Below, in pieces: positions 41,438 through 50,414 of a stretch of 64,000 nucleotides of DNA (position 1 is the first letter of the stretch; every line of letters starts with the position of its first letter). A program made the position numbers and the translations under genes. The DNA is from Streptomyces sp. ISL-87 (GTDB taxonomy: Bacteria; Actinomycetota; Actinomycetes; Streptomycetales; Streptomycetaceae). The notes below the pieces were generated by a model, which saw only the letters and a program-made list of their open reading frames with translations, did not search any database and was not told where the DNA came from. The DNA lies in NCBI RefSeq assembly GCF_018614095.1, contig NZ_JAGGOY010000131.1, positions 16,517 through 80,516 on the forward strand, written 5' to 3'.

Positions 41438-41474
41438 GCGGGTTTCCCTGCGGCTGGGCCCCAGGGAAACCCGC
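41438..41474. terminator. Bidirectional terminator hairpin
   Basis: A perfect 13-bp inverted repeat around GCGGGTTTCCCTG with an 11-nt loop, between the convergent AAA+ and CNNM-family genes. Confidence 0.8.
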
Positions 41475-41526
41475 GCGAAGGGGCGGGGCGGGGAGAAGAC
41501 CCCGCGCTGCGGTTTACGCGCTGCGT

Positions 41527-42570
41527 CTACGCGCTGCGGGCGTACGCGCGGTGCGCCGGGTCGCGGACTTCTCCGACCAGCATCTCCAGTACGTCCTCCA
41601 TGGTGACCAGGCCCAGGATCCGGCCGGACGGGTCCGCGACCTGCGCCAGGTGGGTGGCGTCCCGGCGCATGACGCTCAGTGTGTCGTCCAGCGGGAGGGT
41701 GGAGCACAGGGTGGTCATCCGGCGCCAGACCCGCTGGGGCACGGCCCGCTCCCGGTTCTCCAGGTCCAGTACGTCCTTCACGTGCAGGTAGCCCATGAAG
41801 GCGCCGCCCTCGGAGCGGACGGGGAACCGGGAGTAGCCGGTGCGCACCGTCAGCTGCTCGATCTGCCGCGGGGTGGCCGAGGGGCCGACCGTGACGAGGC
41901 GGTCCCGGGCGAGGAGGACGTCGGTGACCGGGCGGCTGCCCAGTTCGAGGGCGTCCTCCAGGCGTTCCTGCTCGACCGGCTCCAGGAACCCGGCCTGCCG
42001 GGAGTCCTTGAGGAGCCGGCCGAGCTGGGCGCTGGTGTAGACGGCCTCGACCTCGTCCTTGGGCTCGACCTTGAAGAGGCGGAGCACCAGGGTGGCGCAG
42101 GCGCCGAGCGCGGTCGTGATCGGCCCGCAGACGCGGGCGAAGGCGACCAGGCCGGGGCTGAACCACAGGGCGGTCTTCTCGGGGGCGGCCATGGCGAGGT
42201 TCTTGGGGACCATCTCGCCGACGACCAGGTGCAGGAAGACAACGGCGGCGAGCGCGAAGGCGTAGCCGAGGGGGTGGATCAGGCCCTGCGGGATGTGGAC
42301 GGCGTGGAAGACGGGCTCCAGCAGCCGGGCCACGGTGGGTTCGGCGACCGCGCCGAGGGTGAGCGAGCACATGGTGATGCCGAACTGGGCGGCGGCCATC
42401 ATGCGCGGCAGGTTCTCCAGGCCGTGGAGCACCTGGCGGGCCCGCTTGGAGCCGGCCGCGAGGGGCTCGATCTGGCTGCGGCGGACGGAGACGAGGGCGA
42501 ACTCGGCGCCGACGAAGAAACCGTTGGCCAGGACCAGGAGCAGGGCGAAGAGGAGCTGGAGGGCGTTCAC
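41527..42570 (-). CDS. CNNM/HlyC-CorC family protein, short form
   Basis: 347 residues. DUF21/CNNM membrane domain with four helices (LQLLFALLLVLANGFFVGAE; FALAAVVFLHLVVGEMVPKN) and two CBS domains (VTDVLLARDRLVTVGPSATP; LGLVTMEDVLEMLVGEV). The C-terminal CorC domain of the longer paralogue is missing. Such proteins are linked to Mg2+/Co2+ efflux. Start overlaps the upstream gene by ATGA (42567-42570), so the two paralogues are coupled and may form a heteromer. Confidence 0.92.
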   Translation of the reverse strand: MNALQLLFALLLVLANGFFVGAEFALVSVRRSQIEPLAAGSKRARQVLHGLENLPRMMAAAQFGITMCSLTLGAVAEPTVARLLEPVFHAVHIPQGLIHPLGYAFALAAVVFLHLVVGEMVPKNLAMAAPEKTALWFSPGLVAFARVCGPITTALGACATLVLRLFKVEPKDEVEAVYTSAQLGRLLKDSRQAGFLEPVEQERLEDALELGSRPVTDVLLARDRLVTVGPSATPRQIEQLTVRTGYSRFPVRSEGGAFMGYLHVKDVLDLENRERAVPQRVWRRMTTLCSTLPLDDTLSVMRRDATHLAQVADPSGRILGLVTMEDVLEMLVGEVRDPAHRAYARSA

Positions 42571-43916
42571 CGGCCCACCGCTTCCAGCTCGGCGGGCGCG
42601 GGCGTGGCCGCCATGCGGACCAGCCGGACCCGTTCGGCCCGGTAGCGGCCGACCTGGCGGACCGACAGCTTCCAGCCGGGCAGTTCCGCGCGGTCCCCGG
42701 GGGCGGGGATACGGCCGAGCAGATCGGCGACGAGGCCGGCGACGGTCTCGTAGGGGCCTTCCGGGACCTCCAGGCCTATGCGGCGCAGGGTGTGCACACG
42801 GCAGCTGCCGTCGGCCTCCCAGGAGGGCCGGCCATCCTCGGGGGGTACGGCGGCCAGCTCGGGGCTGTCGTCCTCCGCCGAGTCGTGCTCGTCGCGGACC
42901 TCGCCGACGAGTTCCTCCACGATGTCCTCCAGGGTGACGACTCCCGCGGTGCCGCCGTACTCGTCGACGACCACGGCCATCGGCTGTTCGCTGCGCAGCC
43001 GCTCCAGAAGCGGCTGCACCGGCAGTGAGCCGGGCACCAGCAGCGGGGCGACGCAGATCCGCGCCACGGTGGTGCGGCCGCGCTCGGATTCGGGCACGGC
43101 GAGGGCGTCCTTGAGGTGGACCACACCGGTGACCTCGTCGATGCGGTCGCGGTAGACCGGGAAGCGGGACAGGCCGGTGGCCCGGGTCAGGTTGAGCACG
43201 TCGGCCGCGGTGGCCGTGTGCTGGAGGGCGCTGACCTTCACCCGCGGGGTCATGACGTGCTGGGCCGTGAGCTCGCCCAGCGACAGGGTCCGTACGAAGA
43301 GGTCGGCGGTGTCCTGTTCGAGGGCGCCGGCCTGCGCAGAATGGCGGACCAGGGAGACCAGTTCGCCGGGGGTGCGGGCGGAGGCCATCTCCTCGGTCGG
43401 CTCCACGCCGAGCGCCCGGACGAGCCGGTTGGCGACGGCGTTCAGGGCCGCGATGACCGGCCGGAAGGCGCGGGAGAAGACCTGCTGCGGGCCGGCCACG
43501 AAACGGGCCACCTGGAGCGGCCGGGAGACCGCCCAGTTCTTCGGGACGAGCTCGCCGACGACCATCTGGACGGCGGAGGCGAGCAGCATGCCGATGACGA
43601 CGGCGACGCCGGATACGGCTCCCCCGGGGATGCCGGTCGCGGCGAGCGGCCCGGACAGCAGGGCCGCGAAGGCCGGTTCGGCGAGCATGCCGACCACGAG
43701 GGAGGTGATGGTGATGCCGAGCTGGGTGCCGGAGAGCTGGAAGGACAGCTCCCGCAGGGCCTCGACCACCGTGCGGGCACGGCGGTCACCGTCGGCTGCG
43801 GCGCGTTCGGCCTCGGGTCGCTCCACGGTGACAAGGCCGAATTCGGCTGCCACGAAGAAACCGTTGGCGAGGATCAGGGCGAAAGCCGCCACAAGCAGGA
43901 GTAGCGGGATGGTCAT
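42567..43916 (-). CDS. CNNM/HlyC-CorC family protein, full-length form
   Basis: 449 residues with a DUF21 membrane domain (LLLVAAFALILANGFFVAAE; VQMVVGELVPKNWAVSRPLQ), a CBS pair (VMTPRVKVSALQHTATAADV; MAVVVDEYGGTAGVVTLEDI) and a C-terminal CorC/HlyC domain (CRVHTLRRIGLEVPEGPYET). Complete architecture of the family. ATG at 43916. The 199 bp upstream (43917-44115) should hold the promoter of this two-gene operon. Confidence 0.93.
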   Translation of the reverse strand: MTIPLLLLVAAFALILANGFFVAAEFGLVTVERPEAERAAADGDRRARTVVEALRELSFQLSGTQLGITITSLVVGMLAEPAFAALLSGPLAATGIPGGAVSGVAVVIGMLLASAVQMVVGELVPKNWAVSRPLQVARFVAGPQQVFSRAFRPVIAALNAVANRLVRALGVEPTEEMASARTPGELVSLVRHSAQAGALEQDTADLFVRTLSLGELTAQHVMTPRVKVSALQHTATAADVLNLTRATGLSRFPVYRDRIDEVTGVVHLKDALAVPESERGRTTVARICVAPLLVPGSLPVQPLLERLRSEQPMAVVVDEYGGTAGVVTLEDIVEELVGEVRDEHDSAEDDSPELAAVPPEDGRPSWEADGSCRVHTLRRIGLEVPEGPYETVAGLVADLLGRIPAPGDRAELPGWKLSVRQVGRYRAERVRLVRMAATPAPAELEAVGR

Positions 43917-44115
43917 GCCGCCGCCTCCACAGGGAGGGCGGCGCGGGTACTACCGGACGATCCGTCCATTGCTGGAGGGAGTCACTCCTCAAGTCGCAGG
44001 TGCCCACGGGCCACGAGGTCCGGGGCCGGCGGGAGGGCGCACAGCTGCGCCCCGCCACCAGGGTAGTCACTGAGATCGCCGCCGCAATGGGACGCAGCGA
44101 CAAGGCTGGGCGGAC

Positions 44116-44580
44116 TCAGTGGTCGATTGCCCCGGTTCCCCGGGTTTCGGCGAGGGCGCGCAGGGCGCGGGCGTCGGCGATCGCCTGGGCCCTGGCGACC
44201 CCGGGCTGGATGCCGAGGGCGGGCAGGCTCGTGCCGTCGCTCAGGTCGAGGAACACCCACGGGTCGCCGGGGCGGAGATTGACGCGCAGGATCTGCGCCC
44301 ACTCCAGCCGGCGGGTGTTCGTGAGGTTGACCACAGTGACCCCGGTCTCGTCCGCGACCACCTTGGGGCGGCTGAGCAGGACGAGTACGGAGGTCAGCAG
44401 GACGGCGGTGAAGATGAAGCTGATCCGCTCCCCCGGGCTGAGGGTCTCCAGGAGCAGGGCGATCGCCGTGATGGTGGCGAACATGGCGGAGCCGACGCCC
44501 AGCAGGACGGCCCGGGTGCGGGTCGGCCGGAAGGTGACCGGCAGGGCGGGCAGTGCGGGCTGGGCGGCGGACTCGGCCAT
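44116..44580 (-). CDS. Membrane protein with bacterial PH-like domain
   Basis: 154 residues, ATG at 44580. Two helices (AVLLGVGSAMFATITAIALL and SFIFTAVLLTSVLVLLSRP) precede a PH-like beta domain (VVADETGVTVVNLTNTRRLE, WAQILRVNLRPGDPWVFLDL). The same frame is open upstream through an 18-bp repeat array and into hisG, but the family part begins here. Probably co-transcribed with hisG. Function unknown. Confidence 0.82.
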   Translation of the reverse strand: MAESAAQPALPALPVTFRPTRTRAVLLGVGSAMFATITAIALLLETLSPGERISFIFTAVLLTSVLVLLSRPKVVADETGVTVVNLTNTRRLEWAQILRVNLRPGDPWVFLDLSDGTSLPALGIQPGVARAQAIADARALRALAETRGTGAIDH

Positions 44581-44620
44581 GGTGCGTGTGATGCCTTCTG
44601 GAGGTGTCGTACGGATCTGA

Positions 44621-44710
44621 TGGACGTACGGGTCCCGGTGGACGTACCGGTCCCGGTGGACGTACCGGTCCTGGAGGACGTACCGGTCCTGGAGGACGTA
44701 CGGGTCAGAG
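44621..44710. repeat. Five tandem 18-bp repeats at the hisG 3' end
   Basis: Five contiguous 18-bp units of WGGACGTACCGGTCCYGG type; the last carries the hisG stop (44705-44707). The units can form small GTCC-TGGA-GGAC hairpins. They encode a YVLQDR-like hexapeptide in the frame of the downstream PH-like gene, which stays open. Confidence 0.92.
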
Positions 44711-45553
44711 GCGGCAGGCGTGGATCGAGGTGGTGAGGATCGCACGCGCGCCGAGCTCGTACAGGTCGTCCATGATCCGCTGGGCTTCCTTGGCGGGGAC
44801 CATCGCGCGGACGGCGACCCAGCCCTCGTTGTGCAGCGGGGAGATGGTCGGCGACTCCAGGCCCGGGGTGAGGGCGACCGCGCGCTCCAGGTGCTCGGCG
44901 CGGCAGTCGTAGTCCATCATCACGTAGCTGCGGGCCACCAGGACACCCTGGAGGCGGCGCAGGAACTGCTGGGCCTGCGGGTCGTCGGCGTCGGTGCCGT
45001 TGCCGCGGATCACCACGGCCTCGGAGGTGAGGATCGGCTCGCCGATGACCTCCAGGCCGGCGTTGCGCAGGCTGGTGCCGGTCTCGACGACGTCCGCGAT
45101 GATCTGGGCGACGCCGAGCTGGATGGCGGTCTCCACCGCGCCGTCGAGGTGGACGACGGAGGCGTCGATGCCCTTCTCGGCGAGGTGCTTGGCGACGATT
45201 CCCTCGTAGGAGGTCGCGATCGTCATCCCGTGGAAGTCCTCGGGGCCCTTCGCGGTGCCGGGCTTGGTGGCGTAGCGGAAGGTGGACCGGCCGAAGTTCA
45301 GCGGCAGGATCTCCTCGGCGCTGGCGCCGGAGTCGAGCAGCAGATCGCGGCCGGTGATGCCGATGTCGAGCTTGCCCGAGGAGACGTAGATCGCGATGTC
45401 CTTGGGGCGGAGGTAGAAGAACTCCACACCGTTCTCGGGGTCGACGACGACGAGTTCCTTGGACTCCTTGCGCTGCCGGTAGCCGGCCTCATGGAGCATC
45501 GCCGACGCCGGTCCGGAGAGTGAACCCTTGTTGGGGACGGCGATGCGCAGCAT
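44705..45553 (-). CDS. hisG: ATP phosphoribosyltransferase, long form
   Basis: 282 residues, ATG at 45553. First step of histidine synthesis (ATP plus PRPP to phosphoribosyl-ATP). MLRIAVPNKGSLSGPASAML, then GITGRDLLLDSGA, TSYEGIVAKHLAEKG, the PRPP-binding DVVETGTSLRNAGL and a C-terminal regulatory domain (AMVPAKEAQRIMDDLYELGA) mark the long, histidine-inhibited, HisZ-independent form. Follows hisE by 72 bp. Confidence 0.97.
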   Translation of the reverse strand: MLRIAVPNKGSLSGPASAMLHEAGYRQRKESKELVVVDPENGVEFFYLRPKDIAIYVSSGKLDIGITGRDLLLDSGASAEEILPLNFGRSTFRYATKPGTAKGPEDFHGMTIATSYEGIVAKHLAEKGIDASVVHLDGAVETAIQLGVAQIIADVVETGTSLRNAGLEVIGEPILTSEAVVIRGNGTDADDPQAQQFLRRLQGVLVARSYVMMDYDCRAEHLERAVALTPGLESPTISPLHNEGWVAVRAMVPAKEAQRIMDDLYELGARAILTTSIHACRL

Positions 45554-45625
45554 GGGGCTTCCTTTGGTGCGTAGGTGCGAAAGGGTGTGCGGGCGGGGGC
45601 GGGGGCCCGCGCGTGGGGCTCCGGC

Positions 45626-45907
45626 CTAGAGGTGCGCGTAGACGTCGTCGAGGGAGATCCCGCGCGCCACCATCATCACCTGGACGTGGTAGAGCAGCTG
45701 GGAGATCTCCTCGGCGGCGGCTTCCTTACCCTCGTACTCGGCGGCCATCCAGACCTCGGCGGCCTCCTCGACGACCTTCTTGCCGATGGCATGAACGCCC
45801 TTGCCGACGAGCTCGGCGGTGCGGGAGGAACTGGGGTCGCCGTTGGCGGCCTTGAGCTGGAGCTCGGTGAAGAGCTCTTCGAAGCTCTTGGTGGGTTTGT
45901 TCGCCAT
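45626..45907 (-). CDS. hisE: Phosphoribosyl-ATP diphosphatase
   Basis: 93 residues. Second step of histidine synthesis, converting PR-ATP to PR-AMP. All-alpha NTP-PPase fold with the metal-binding KKVVEEAAEVWMAAEYEGKE and EEISQLLYHVQVMMVARG. ATG at 45907. It lies 35 bp after ribH, so rib and his genes are probably read from one transcript here. Confidence 0.96.
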   Translation of the reverse strand: MANKPTKSFEELFTELQLKAANGDPSSSRTAELVGKGVHAIGKKVVEEAAEVWMAAEYEGKEAAAEEISQLLYHVQVMMVARGISLDDVYAHL

Positions 45908-45942
45908 GATGGTCCTCAGAATAAGGGGTCCCCCGCCGCCAC

Positions 45943-46428
45943 TCAGCGCCAGGGTTCGCTGACGGTCCGCAGGGTCATGGCGGTGGAGACGGCGGCGGTG
46001 ACCGCTTCGTGCCCCTTGTCCTCGTTCGACCCCTCAAGCCCGGCGCGGTCCAGCGCCTGCTCGTCGTTGTCGCAGGTCAGGACGCCGAAGCCAACGGGGA
46101 CTCCGGTGTCGATCGACACCTGTACCAGGCCCTGGGTGACGCCCTGGCAGACGTAGTCGAAGTGCGGGGTGCCGCCACGGATGACCACTCCGAGGGCGAC
46201 GATGGCATCGTAACCGCGACCGGCCAGTACCTTCGCCACCACCGGCAGCTCGAAGCTGCCCGGGACGCGCAGCAGGGTGGGCTCGTCGATGCCCAGCTCG
46301 TGCAGGGCCCGCAGGGCGCCGTCGACCAGCCCGTCCATGACCTTCTCGTGCCACTGGGCCGCGATCACGGCGACCCGGAGGTCGCCGCAGTTCTTCACGC
46401 TCAGTTCGGGTGCGCCCTTGCCGCTCAC
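45943..46428 (-). CDS. ribH: 6,7-dimethyl-8-ribityllumazine synthase
   Basis: 161 residues, GTG at 46428. Condenses the ribityl pyrimidine with DHBP, the penultimate step to riboflavin. Motifs: VAVIAAQWHEKVMDGLVDGA, RVPGSFELPVVAKVLAGRGY, ALGVVIRGGTPHFDYVCQ and GFGVLTCDNDEQALDRAG. Forms icosahedral or pentameric assemblies in the family. The 71-bp gap to ribBA contains three CGGTGGTT repeats. Confidence 0.97.
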   Translation of the reverse strand: MSGKGAPELSVKNCGDLRVAVIAAQWHEKVMDGLVDGALRALHELGIDEPTLLRVPGSFELPVVAKVLAGRGYDAIVALGVVIRGGTPHFDYVCQGVTQGLVQVSIDTGVPVGFGVLTCDNDEQALDRAGLEGSNEDKGHEAVTAAVSTAMTLRTVSEPWR

Positions 46429-46499
46429 AGCTCTGCTCCTCGGTGGTTCGGTGGTTCGGTGGTTCGTACTGGGAATTCGTGCCGGGTGTGTGTACGTGC

Positions 46500-47801
46500 T
46501 TACTGGTTGCCGCAGGCGGACGTGGTCTGGGCCTCGTCCAGCCAGGGCAGGTCGTGCCCCATCCGGTCCCGCTTGGTGCGCAGGTACCGCAGGTTGTGCT
46601 CGCCGGCCTCGACGGGCATCGGCTCCCGGCCGGTGACCGCGATGCCGTGGCGGACCAGGGCCGAGGCCTTGTCGGGGTTGTTGGTCAGCAGCCGGACGGC
46701 GTGCACGCCGAGGTCGGCGAGGATCTGCGCGCCGGCCCCGTAGTCGCGGGCGTCGGCGGGCAGGCCCAGCTCCAGGTTGGCGTCCAGCGTGTCGCGGCCG
46801 CGTTCCTGGAGCTCGTAGGCGCGCAGCTTGGACAGCAGTCCGATGCCGCGGCCCTCGTGGCCGCGCAGGTAGACGACCACACCGCGGCCCTCGGCCTGGA
46901 TGCGGGCCATGGAGGCGTGCAGCTGGGGGCCGCAGTCGCAGCGCTGGGACTGGAAGATGTCGCCGGTCAGGCACTCGGAGTGCATCCGGACCAGGATGTC
47001 GGCGCCGTCGCCGATCTCGCCGTGGACGAGGGCGACGTGCTCGACCCCGTCGACGGTGGAGCGGTACCCGTACGCCGTGAAGTCGCCGAAGGCCGTCGGC
47101 AGGCTGACCTCGGCCTCGCGGCGCACGGTCGGCTCGGCGAAGCGGCGGTAGGCGATCAGGTCCTCGATGGAGATGATCGTCAGGCCGTGCTTGCGGGCGA
47201 AGGGGATCAGCTCGGGCAGTCGCAGCATGACGCCGTCCTCGCCGGCGATCTCCACGATGGCGCCGGCCGGGCGCAGGCCCGCGAGGCGGGCGAGGTCGAC
47301 GGCGGCCTCGGTGTGACCGTTGCGGACCAGGACGCCGCCGGCCTTCGCGCGCAGCGGGAAGATGTGGCCGGGGCGGACGAAGTCTCCGGGGCCGGAGACC
47401 CCGTCGGCGAGCAGCCGCAGGGTGGCGGCCCGGTCGGCGGCCGAGATGCCGGTGGTGACGCCGTGGGCGCCGCTCGCGTCGACGGAGACGGTGAAGGCGG
47501 TCTTCATCGACTCGGTGTTGTTCTCGACCATCTGGGGGAGTTCGAGCCGGTCCAGCTCGGGGCCCTCCATGGGGGCGCAGATCAGGCCGCGGCACTCGCT
47601 CATCATGAACGCGATGATCTCGGGGGTGGCCTTCTCGGCCGCGATGACGAGGTCTCCCTCGTTCTCGCGGTCCTCGTCGTCGACGACGACGACCGGCCGG
47701 CCGGCCGCGATGTCGCGGATGGCCTGCTCGACGGGGTCGAGGCGGAAGGTCTCCTCGGAGGCGTCGTCGAGCGCGTCGGGCACGGGCTTGAGGGTGGTCA
47801 T
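46500..47801 (-). CDS. ribBA: Bifunctional DHBP synthase / GTP cyclohydrolase II
   Basis: 433 residues, ATG at 47801. N-terminal DHBP synthase (VVVVDDEDRENEGDLVIAAE, GHTEAAVDLARLAG) makes the four-carbon unit from ribulose-5-P. C-terminal GTP cyclohydrolase II has the zinc site CLTGDIFQSQRCDCGPQ and the arginine-rich YLRGHEGRGIGLLSKLRAY. Supplies both precursors of riboflavin. The start overlaps the ribM stop by 4 nt (ATGA). Confidence 0.97.
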   Translation of the reverse strand: MTTLKPVPDALDDASEETFRLDPVEQAIRDIAAGRPVVVVDDEDRENEGDLVIAAEKATPEIIAFMMSECRGLICAPMEGPELDRLELPQMVENNTESMKTAFTVSVDASGAHGVTTGISAADRAATLRLLADGVSGPGDFVRPGHIFPLRAKAGGVLVRNGHTEAAVDLARLAGLRPAGAIVEIAGEDGVMLRLPELIPFARKHGLTIISIEDLIAYRRFAEPTVRREAEVSLPTAFGDFTAYGYRSTVDGVEHVALVHGEIGDGADILVRMHSECLTGDIFQSQRCDCGPQLHASMARIQAEGRGVVVYLRGHEGRGIGLLSKLRAYELQERGRDTLDANLELGLPADARDYGAGAQILADLGVHAVRLLTNNPDKASALVRHGIAVTGREPMPVEAGEHNLRYLRTKRDRMGHDLPWLDEAQTTSACGNQ

Positions 47802-48451
47802 GCCGTTGCTCCTTCGATGGCCGTGGCGGAAGTGGTGCGCGAGCGCTGGTACCAGTCGTAGGCGCCCCAGAGGACGAGCGCGAAGTAGACGACGTAGACG
47901 AGGCCGGAGAAGGCCAGTCCGCTGTTGAAGGCGAGGGGGACGCCGACCAGGTCGACGAGGAGCCAGGCGAACCAGAACTCGACCAGGCCGCGGGCCTGGG
48001 CGACCATCGCGACGATCGTGCCGACGAAGATGTACGCGTCGGCCCAGGGGCTCCAGGACAGGCTGGGGTACAGGGTGAACAGGCCGCCGACGGCGAGGGT
48101 GCCGAGGGCCGCTCCGGCCAGCAGCAGTCCGCGTTCCTTCCAGGTGGCGGTGCGCACCGCGATGGAGCCGTCCTGGGCCTGCTGCTTGCCGCGCTGCCAG
48201 GCGCGCCAGCCCCAGACGGCCACGCCGATGACGAGGAGCTGCTTGCCGACGCCGCCCGAGAGGTGCGCGGAGGCGTACGCGCCGACCAGGATCAGGCCGG
48301 AGAGGAGCTGGGCGGGCCAGGTCCATATGGAGCGGCGCCAGCCGAGGGCAAGGGCGGCCAGGCCCATCAGGTTGCCGATCATGTCGGACCAGATGACCTT
48401 CTGCTCGAAGACCGTGAAGGCCTCGGTGTTGAGCCAGGAGAGAGCGCTCAC
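47798..48451 (-). CDS. ribM: PnuC-family riboflavin transporter (RibM-like)
   Basis: 217 residues, GTG at 48451. About seven membrane helices with PnuC-family motifs (SLSWSPWADAYIFVGTIVAM, FWFAWLLVDLVGVPLAFNSG). Classical PnuC imports nicotinamide riboside, but members inside FMN-riboswitch rib operons of Streptomyces (RibM) and Corynebacterium transport riboflavin (established knowledge). The setting here, sandwiched by 4-nt overlaps between ribE and ribBA, supports that role. Confidence 0.88.
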   Translation of the reverse strand: MSALSWLNTEAFTVFEQKVIWSDMIGNLMGLAALALGWRRSIWTWPAQLLSGLILVGAYASAHLSGGVGKQLLVIGVAVWGWRAWQRGKQQAQDGSIAVRTATWKERGLLLAGAALGTLAVGGLFTLYPSLSWSPWADAYIFVGTIVAMVAQARGLVEFWFAWLLVDLVGVPLAFNSGLAFSGLVYVVYFALVLWGAYDWYQRSRTTSATAIEGATA

Positions 48452-49110
48452 TGGTCCGTCTCCTTCTCGGAGGCCTGCCCGGAAGCCTGCTCGGAGGCCG
48501 CGGCGGCGGTCAGGGGGTCCACACCGGCGGCCAGCAGGCGCTCGACGTACTTCGCGAGGACGTCGACCTCCAGGTTGACCGGGTCGCCTGGCTGCTTGAT
48601 GCCGAGCGTGGTCAGCGCGAGGGTGGTGGGGATGAGGCTGATGGTGAAGTAGTCCGCGGCGGCCTCGACCACGGTGAGGCTGACGCCGTCGACCGTGATG
48701 GAGCCCTTCTCGACGACGTACCGGGAGAGGTTCGCCGGGAGCGCGATCTTGACGATCTCCCAGTGCTCCGAGGGGGTCCGGGAGAGGATCTCGCCGGTGC
48801 CGTCCACGTGCCCCTGGACCAGGTGGCCGCCGAGCCGGCCGCCGAGGGCCATCGGGCGCTCCAGGTTGACCCGGGAGCCCTCGTGCAGGGCGCCGAGGCT
48901 GGAGCGGTTGAGGGTCTCCTGCATGACGTCGGCGGTGAACTCGCCGTCGGCGGTGTCCACGACGGTCAGGCAGACGCCGTTGACGGCGATGGAGTCGCCG
49001 TGCTTGGCGCCGTCGGTGACGACGGGGCCGCGCAGGCGGAAGCGGGAGGCCTCGGCGAGCTGCTCGACGGCGGTGACCTCGCCCAGTTCTTCGACGATTC
49101 CGGTGAACAC
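48448..49110 (-). CDS. ribE: Riboflavin synthase alpha chain
   Basis: 220 residues, GTG at 49110, immediately after the ribD stop. Two lumazine-binding repeats: MFTGIVEELGEVTAVEQLAE with GVCLTVVD, and LVQGHVDGTGEILSRTPSEH with GVSLTVVE. Dismutates two lumazines to riboflavin. A ~20-residue Ala/Glu tail is not typical. Overlaps ribM by GTGA. Confidence 0.97.
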   Translation of the reverse strand: MFTGIVEELGEVTAVEQLAEASRFRLRGPVVTDGAKHGDSIAVNGVCLTVVDTADGEFTADVMQETLNRSSLGALHEGSRVNLERPMALGGRLGGHLVQGHVDGTGEILSRTPSEHWEIVKIALPANLSRYVVEKGSITVDGVSLTVVEAAADYFTISLIPTTLALTTLGIKQPGDPVNLEVDVLAKYVERLLAAGVDPLTAAAASEQASGQASEKETDQ

Positions 49111-50247
49111 TCAGTGCTCCTTCGGGGCGGTGGTGGGGACGGCTGTGGCGGGTACGGCGGTGATGCGCAGATCGGTGCCGACGCGGACGGCCTCGGTGAT
49201 GTCGAGGCGCACCGCCTGGGCGATGTTCGTGATGCCGGCGTCGGCGAGGGCGGGGGGGCCCGCGCCGAGGAGTGCGGGGGCGATGTAGCCGACGACGCGG
49301 TCGACGGCTCCGCCTTCGAGGAAGGCGCCCGCGAGGGTGGGGCCGCCTTCCAGGAACACGGAGCGCACACCGCGGGCGTACAGCTGCGTCAGGAGGTCGT
49401 GGACGGCGATGCGGCCGTCGTGCAGGGGGAGCCGCAGGAGTTCGACGCCCGGCAGGTGCCGGGTGTCGGCGTCTTCGGCCACGACGAGCAGGGTGGGCGC
49501 CGCGTCGTCGAGGATGCGGGCGGTCGGCGGGAGCTCGGCGCGGGTGTCCAGGGCCACGCGCAGCGGCTGGGTGGCGGCGGTGACACCGGCGACCCCGCGC
49601 ACCGCCAGGTGGGGGTCGTCGGCGCGCAGGGTGCCGCCGCCCACCAGGACGGCGTCGGACTCGGCGCGCAGCCGGTGGACGTCGGCGCGGGACTCCGGGG
49701 AGGTGATCCAGCGGCTGCTGCCGTCTGCGGCGGCGCTGCGGCCGTCGAGGGTGGCGGCGTACTTCCAGGTCACGTGGGGGCGGCCCAGGCGTACGGAGGT
49801 CAGCCAGGCGATGTTGCCCGCCTCGGCCTCGGCCTTCAGGAGTCCGGCCTCGGCCTGGATCCCGGCGGCGCGCAGGGTGGCGCCGCCACCGCTGGCCTGC
49901 GGGTTCGGGTCGGAGACGGCGTAGACCACGCGGGTGACGCCGGCCTCGATGAGCGCCTGCGCGCAGGGGCCGGTACGGCCGGTGTGGTTGCAGGGTTCGA
50001 GGGTGACGTAGGCGGTGCCACCGCGGGCCGCGTCGCCTGCCGCGCGCAGGGCGTGGACCTCGGCGTGCGGGCCGCCGGCCTGCTGGTGCCAGCCCTCGCC
50101 GACGACGGCGCCGGTGGCGTCGGTGATGACGCAGCCGACGACCGGGTTGGGGCTGGTGGAGCCGAGTCCGCGGGCCGCGAGCTCGATGGCGCGGCGCATG
50201 GCGTGCGCGTCGGCTTCGTGCGGTGTCTGCGCGGCGTGGTTCGCCAC
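49111..50247 (-). CDS. ribD: Bifunctional pyrimidine deaminase/reductase
   Basis: 378 residues. I chose GTG at 50247, which has AGGAGG 5 nt upstream; ATG at 50265 would include that site in the coding region. N-terminal cytidine-deaminase-like zinc domain (GGPHAEVHALRAAG, LEPCNHTGRTGPCAQALI) and a C-terminal NADPH reductase (KYAATLDGRSAAADGSSRWI, FLEGGPTLAGAFLEGGAVD). Steps two and three of riboflavin synthesis. First gene after the FMN riboswitch. Confidence 0.96.
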   Translation of the reverse strand: MANHAAQTPHEADAHAMRRAIELAARGLGSTSPNPVVGCVITDATGAVVGEGWHQQAGGPHAEVHALRAAGDAARGGTAYVTLEPCNHTGRTGPCAQALIEAGVTRVVYAVSDPNPQASGGGATLRAAGIQAEAGLLKAEAEAGNIAWLTSVRLGRPHVTWKYAATLDGRSAAADGSSRWITSPESRADVHRLRAESDAVLVGGGTLRADDPHLAVRGVAGVTAATQPLRVALDTRAELPPTARILDDAAPTLLVVAEDADTRHLPGVELLRLPLHDGRIAVHDLLTQLYARGVRSVFLEGGPTLAGAFLEGGAVDRVVGYIAPALLGAGPPALADAGITNIAQAVRLDITEAVRVGTDLRITAVPATAVPTTAPKEH

Positions 50248-50414
50248 CGGGTCCTCCTGCCTCATCGGGCACGGACTCCGGGGCCTGTCGGGATACGACA
50301 GATGAAGCGGGACAGCGCACATGGGGACGCCGAGGCCGAAAATACGGTCCGATCGGGCAGGTCCCGAGGGAAATGCCGATGAACCGCCGACGGCGGCGTA
50401 CCTGTGACTGGCCC

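Noticed and set aside
44621..44710. 18-bp array considered as iteron-type origin
   Set aside because: No replication gene is nearby, and the array runs into the hisG stop in a core metabolic operon.
47798..48451. Nicotinamide riboside transporter (classical PnuC)
   Set aside because: The gene is embedded by overlaps in an FMN-riboswitch rib operon, where the family member is a riboflavin transporter. No NAD genes are near.
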